Shown: positions 6,582 to 8,827 of the stretch, piece by piece | How the letters are laid out: every line of letters begins with the position of its first letter | Numbering within the stretch: the stretch's first letter is position 1 | Assembly: GCA_900555195.1 (NCBI GenBank) | Contig: USKC01000115.1 | Coordinates: forward strand, 1-8,827 | Length of the DNA stretch: 8,827 nt | Reading direction: 5' to 3' | Source: an uncultured Lachnospiraceae bacterium | GTDB lineage: Bacteria > Bacillota > Clostridia > Lachnospirales > Lachnospiraceae | Notes under the pieces: model-generated | Told to the model about the DNA's origin: nothing | The model's database searches: none | Seen by the model: only the letters and a program-made list of their open reading frames with translations | Position numbers and translations under genes: made by a program

Positions 6582-6968
6582 CTATTCCTCCTCTTCCCTT
6601 AACCGGGCCAATTCCCTCTTCAGGCTGGCAATCTCGGCATTCAGCGCCTCGATCTTCCTTCCACAGCGGCGTCTTTCTTCCTCGATCTTCTGGGACATCT
6701 CCCGGATATCAGAATCCGAGCCGTTCCCTTCTTCCTTGCGTTCCAGCACCTGATCCACCGCCTGCAGAACCCTTCCGTCTATCTTCACCGCGTCCTCCAG
6801 ATTGTTCGCACAGCTGGTGATCTTGGAATTGACGTCCGTGATGCGCCCGGGCAGCTTGGAACTGATCTGATCTCCCGCTTCCTTCACCTTCTTCTGACGG
6901 TCTCTGTACTTCTTTACCTGGCTTTCCTTCTGGTTGATCTTCCTCTGTATTTCCGCTATGCTCGCCAT
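6582..6968 (-). CDS. Small coiled-coil protein, YwqH-like (DUF5082 type)
   Basis: A 128-residue, highly charged protein with long heptad-like helices at about residues 3-60 and 88-128 ('EIASLKRELARLREEEE') separated by a Gly/Ser-rich break ('EEGNGSDSD', 79-87). This pattern suggests an antiparallel helical hairpin. Size, position and opening ('MASIAEIQRKINQKESQVKK') resemble YwqH-type proteins found beside LXG effectors in Bacillus T7SS loci, which are thought to act as partners or chaperones of the effector's N-terminal domain. The family match is from pattern and context, not a search. The ATG at 6968 follows AAGGGGGAAG. The gene lies 15 bases after the WXG100 gene and one base before the 478-residue gene, so the three are probably translated together. 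No signal peptide or membrane segment is present. Confidence 0.7.
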   Translation of the reverse strand: MASIAEIQRKINQKESQVKKYRDRQKKVKEAGDQISSKLPGRITDVNSKITSCANNLEDAVKIDGRVLQAVDQVLERKEEGNGSDSDIREMSQKIEEERRRCGRKIEALNAEIASLKRELARLREEEE

Positions 6969-6983
6969 GCGCCACTTCCCCCT

Positions 6984-7301
6984 TTAATCAAAGCTGGTCA
7001 CGCCGTCCAGCGCCTTGGCCGTCTCCATATCCGTTTCAAGATAGGAACTCTCCGCCGTATAGATCGACTCCGCCATATCATACAGTTCATCTTTGATGTC
7101 CGTCAGCAGCTGCTTGGCATGGTTGAATTTCTTCTGAAAAGCCGTGGAACCGTGTCCTTCCCAGGTATCGATCAATTCGATTTCCCGATCCTCCAGGCTC
7201 TGGCGCAGATCCTTCATTTTCTCCGCAAGCCTGGTACAGGCTTCCGCCGCCGCATCCATACTCGATGTATCCAGTTCAAAATCCTCGTTCACGCCTCCCA
7301 T
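6984..7301 (-). CDS. WXG100-family (ESAT-6-like) protein directly after essC
   Basis: A 105-residue helical WXG100 protein, expected to be an exported partner or substrate of the EssC secretion ATPase. The turn is Trp47-Glu48-Gly49 ('TWEGHGSTAFQKKF'), followed by the second helix and a C-terminal 'YLETD' (87-91) that fits the Tyr-x-x-x-Asp/Glu export signal. There is a short acidic N-terminal extension before the first helix. The ATG at 7301 has a strong AAAGGAGG site with five bases between, placed just after the essC stop. Because it precedes the coiled-coil and 478-residue genes it may be the dedicated partner of that protein rather than of the distal WXG100 pair. The family call is firm; the pairing is inference. 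Confidence 0.92.
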   Translation of the reverse strand: MGGVNEDFELDTSSMDAAAEACTRLAEKMKDLRQSLEDREIELIDTWEGHGSTAFQKKFNHAKQLLTDIKDELYDMAESIYTAESSYLETDMETAKALDGVTSFD

Positions 7302-7313
7302 GGCCGCCTCCTT

Positions 7314-8827
7314 TTATTCTTCCTCCACCAGCTTCACCCGCACAATTTCATCCTTGTTCAGGCAGAACGCATCTGATTTTCCGAGCGGGGCCGCATTCCT
7401 TCTGGCGGCCTGCAGCGGGATATCAAACAGCTTGACGTTCTTCAGGCTCTCGAAAATGACCGCCTTCTTTTCATCCCGGATGCGCTTGAGGAAGTCTCCT
7501 CCGGCAGCGGTCGCCGCCGCATTGGCCAGATCCGTAATCAGGAACAGCACCTTCATCTCACGCCAGTTCTGCGCAATCCGGTCATAGGCGCGCATGGCCT
7601 CTCTGGAAGCGCCGAGACATTCTATCGCTCTCCTGTTATTAATGAGCACAAGCTTTAATGCAAACTGCGCCAACGCCTCTTCCCCGTTCTCTTCCACTTC
7701 CTGTGCACGCTCCGAAAGTTCCTGTTCCAGCTCTTCTATGAGATCAGGCAGATCCTCCGGACGGGCAGTATAGCGTTCCACATAGGGCAGATCGCTGTAT
7801 TCCTTCCATTCCCGCATGGAGGAATCCACAAGAATCAATTCCACTTTTCTTTCAAAAATATTCCTGCGGATATCCGACAGAATGGCCGCCGTCAGGCCAT
7901 GCACCGCCTCCTTCTTCTCTCCCAGAAGAGCCAGCATGAACTGCTCCCGGAAGGAAATCAGGACGCTGCTTATATTCTCATAATCCATCGCCAGCGCCAG
8001 CTGCTCTTTTCTGTCCGCCTCTCCGGCAAATTCATAAGCCAGCTGTGCGGTCAGCTTCTCCGGAACGGCCGGAATGGGCTTCGCATGTACATCCGGATAC
8101 GCTTCCTTCCTCTCCTCCACAAAGCGCCTCACTTCTGTAGAGCGTTCGATCTCTTTCTTTCCTTCAAACGCGAGATAGATCTGCGCTTCGTACAAGGCTT
8201 TATCAATCATGGTCAGGCACCTTCCCGGAATGGCTTCGGGACGCTGTCTCGTATAACCGAACAGATTGCTCAGTTCATCCGCATCATTGCAGGTGAAGGC
8301 GAGCTGATTGGATATGGTCGAGAAATACTTGTATCCGAATCCCGACGTCTGGCTGTTGGCGATCACCACGGAAAGTCCCATGGAAGCGCCGTCCCGGCAA
8401 AGCGGAAGCAGCGGGTCGTCATCCGCCAGATAGGTTTCTTTCAGTGCCGTAAAATTATCAATGAGCAGCACGATATAGGGCAGATCCAAATATCCCGCTT
8501 CCCGGTAGGAAAGGAAGGAACTCACCCCGGCAGCCACCAGCTTCTCTTTTCTGCGCGCCATCTCTTCGCCAAGGAGCTTGAAAAGGTTGCGGAACCGCTC
8601 GTCCTCCGACGCGCACACAACGCCCCCCACATGGGGCAGGGCTTCATAGTTCTTCAGGAACATGGAGCCGAAATCCAGAATATAGAGGTTCACATCCCGC
8701 GGCGAATAGTTTTGCGCCAGAGCCCGGATAATCACCTGCAGCAGATTGGTTTTTCCATACTGGGAAGAACCGATCACCACCGTATTCCTGCCCGCAAGCT
8801 GAAGCCGGATGGGGCCCTGATACTGGC
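7314..8827 (-). CDS. essC: Type VII secretion ATPase EssC, C-terminal part (5' end outside window)
   Basis: The final 503 residues of an EssC/YukB-type FtsK/SpoIIIE ATPase, the membrane-anchored motor that recognises and exports WXG100 and LXG proteins. The frame is open to the window edge, so the true start, FHA-like domains, membrane helices and first ATPase domain lie outside. The visible part opens with 'QGPIRLQLAG', then a Walker A 'GSSQYGKT' and a Walker B-like 'PYIVLLIDNF', and 'QTSGFGYKYFSTISNQLAFT', typical of the second ATPase domain. From about visible residue 265 a last domain follows in which the P-loop has decayed to 'LLGEKKEAVHGL' without Gly-Lys-Thr/Ser, as is usual for the third domain of EssC proteins. 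It ends 'NKDEIVRVKLVEEE'. It is the first gene seen of the operon, and its stop lies 12 bases before the WXG100 start. The family is certain for practical purposes. Confidence 0.93.
   Translation of the reverse strand, partial: QYQGPIRLQLAGRNTVVIGSSQYGKTNLLQVIIRALAQNYSPRDVNLYILDFGSMFLKNYEALPHVGGVVCASEDERFRNLFKLLGEEMARRKEKLVAAGVSSFLSYREAGYLDLPYIVLLIDNFTALKETYLADDDPLLPLCRDGASMGLSVVIANSQTSGFGYKYFSTISNQLAFTCNDADELSNLFGYTRQRPEAIPGRCLTMIDKALYEAQIYLAFEGKKEIERSTEVRRFVEERKEAYPDVHAKPIPAVPEKLTAQLAYEFAGEADRKEQLALAMDYENISSVLISFREQFMLALLGEKKEAVHGLTAAILSDIRRNIFERKVELILVDSSMREWKEYSDLPYVERYTARPEDLPDLIEELEQELSERAQEVEENGEEALAQFALKLVLINNRRAIECLGASREAMRAYDRIAQNWREMKVLFLITDLANAAATAAGGDFLKRIRDEKKAVIFESLKNVKLFDIPLQAARRNAAPLGKSDAFCLNKDEIVRVKLVEEE

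Overview
The window reads as part of a Gram-positive genome, most likely an anaerobic Clostridia of the Lachnospiraceae type. This rests on a type VII secretion (T7SSb/ESX-like) gene cluster, a CdaR-family sugar-diacid regulator, and the remains of an Rpn-type PD-(D/E)XK gene whose 'QDLQRLRELRLM' opening I associate with that group. The assignment is an inference from protein style; no rRNA, tRNA, IS element or CRISPR array is visible.

Layout. From the right edge down to about 2300, eight genes lie head to tail on the minus strand with gaps of 1 to 90 bases, so they look like one operon. In transcription order they are: the C-terminal part of the EssC secretion ATPase (5' end outside the window), a WXG100 protein, a YwqH-like coiled-coil protein, a 478-residue protein with a helical N-terminus, a glycine-rich membrane segment and a Gly8-Arg-Phe tail, a TPR protein, two more WXG100-like proteins, and a PP2C-type protein phosphatase. 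A near-perfect long hairpin overlaps the phosphatase stop codon and probably marks the end of the transcript. No promoter for the operon lies in the window.

Left of the hairpin (1 to about 2260) the DNA is visibly more AT-rich and partly decayed. It holds an Rpn-family pseudogene with an internal deletion and two frameshifts, a roughly 560-base stretch without an intact gene, and a CdaR-type regulator whose frame is broken exactly at a run of 15 G (minus strand). With 14 or 17 G the gene would encode an intact protein of about 384 residues; with 15 it loses its DNA-binding domain. This may be a phase-variable switch, a recent inactivation, or a homopolymer sequencing error.

How the genes may work together (inference). 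EssC drives export of small helical WXG100 proteins and probably of the 478-residue protein, with the WXG100 and coiled-coil neighbours acting as partners or chaperones. The TPR protein and PP2C phosphatase are cytoplasmic and would fit scaffolding and Ser/Thr phospho-regulation of the apparatus. Membrane subunits (EssA, EssB, EsaA) and any kinase or FHA protein are not in this window and could lie upstream of essC.
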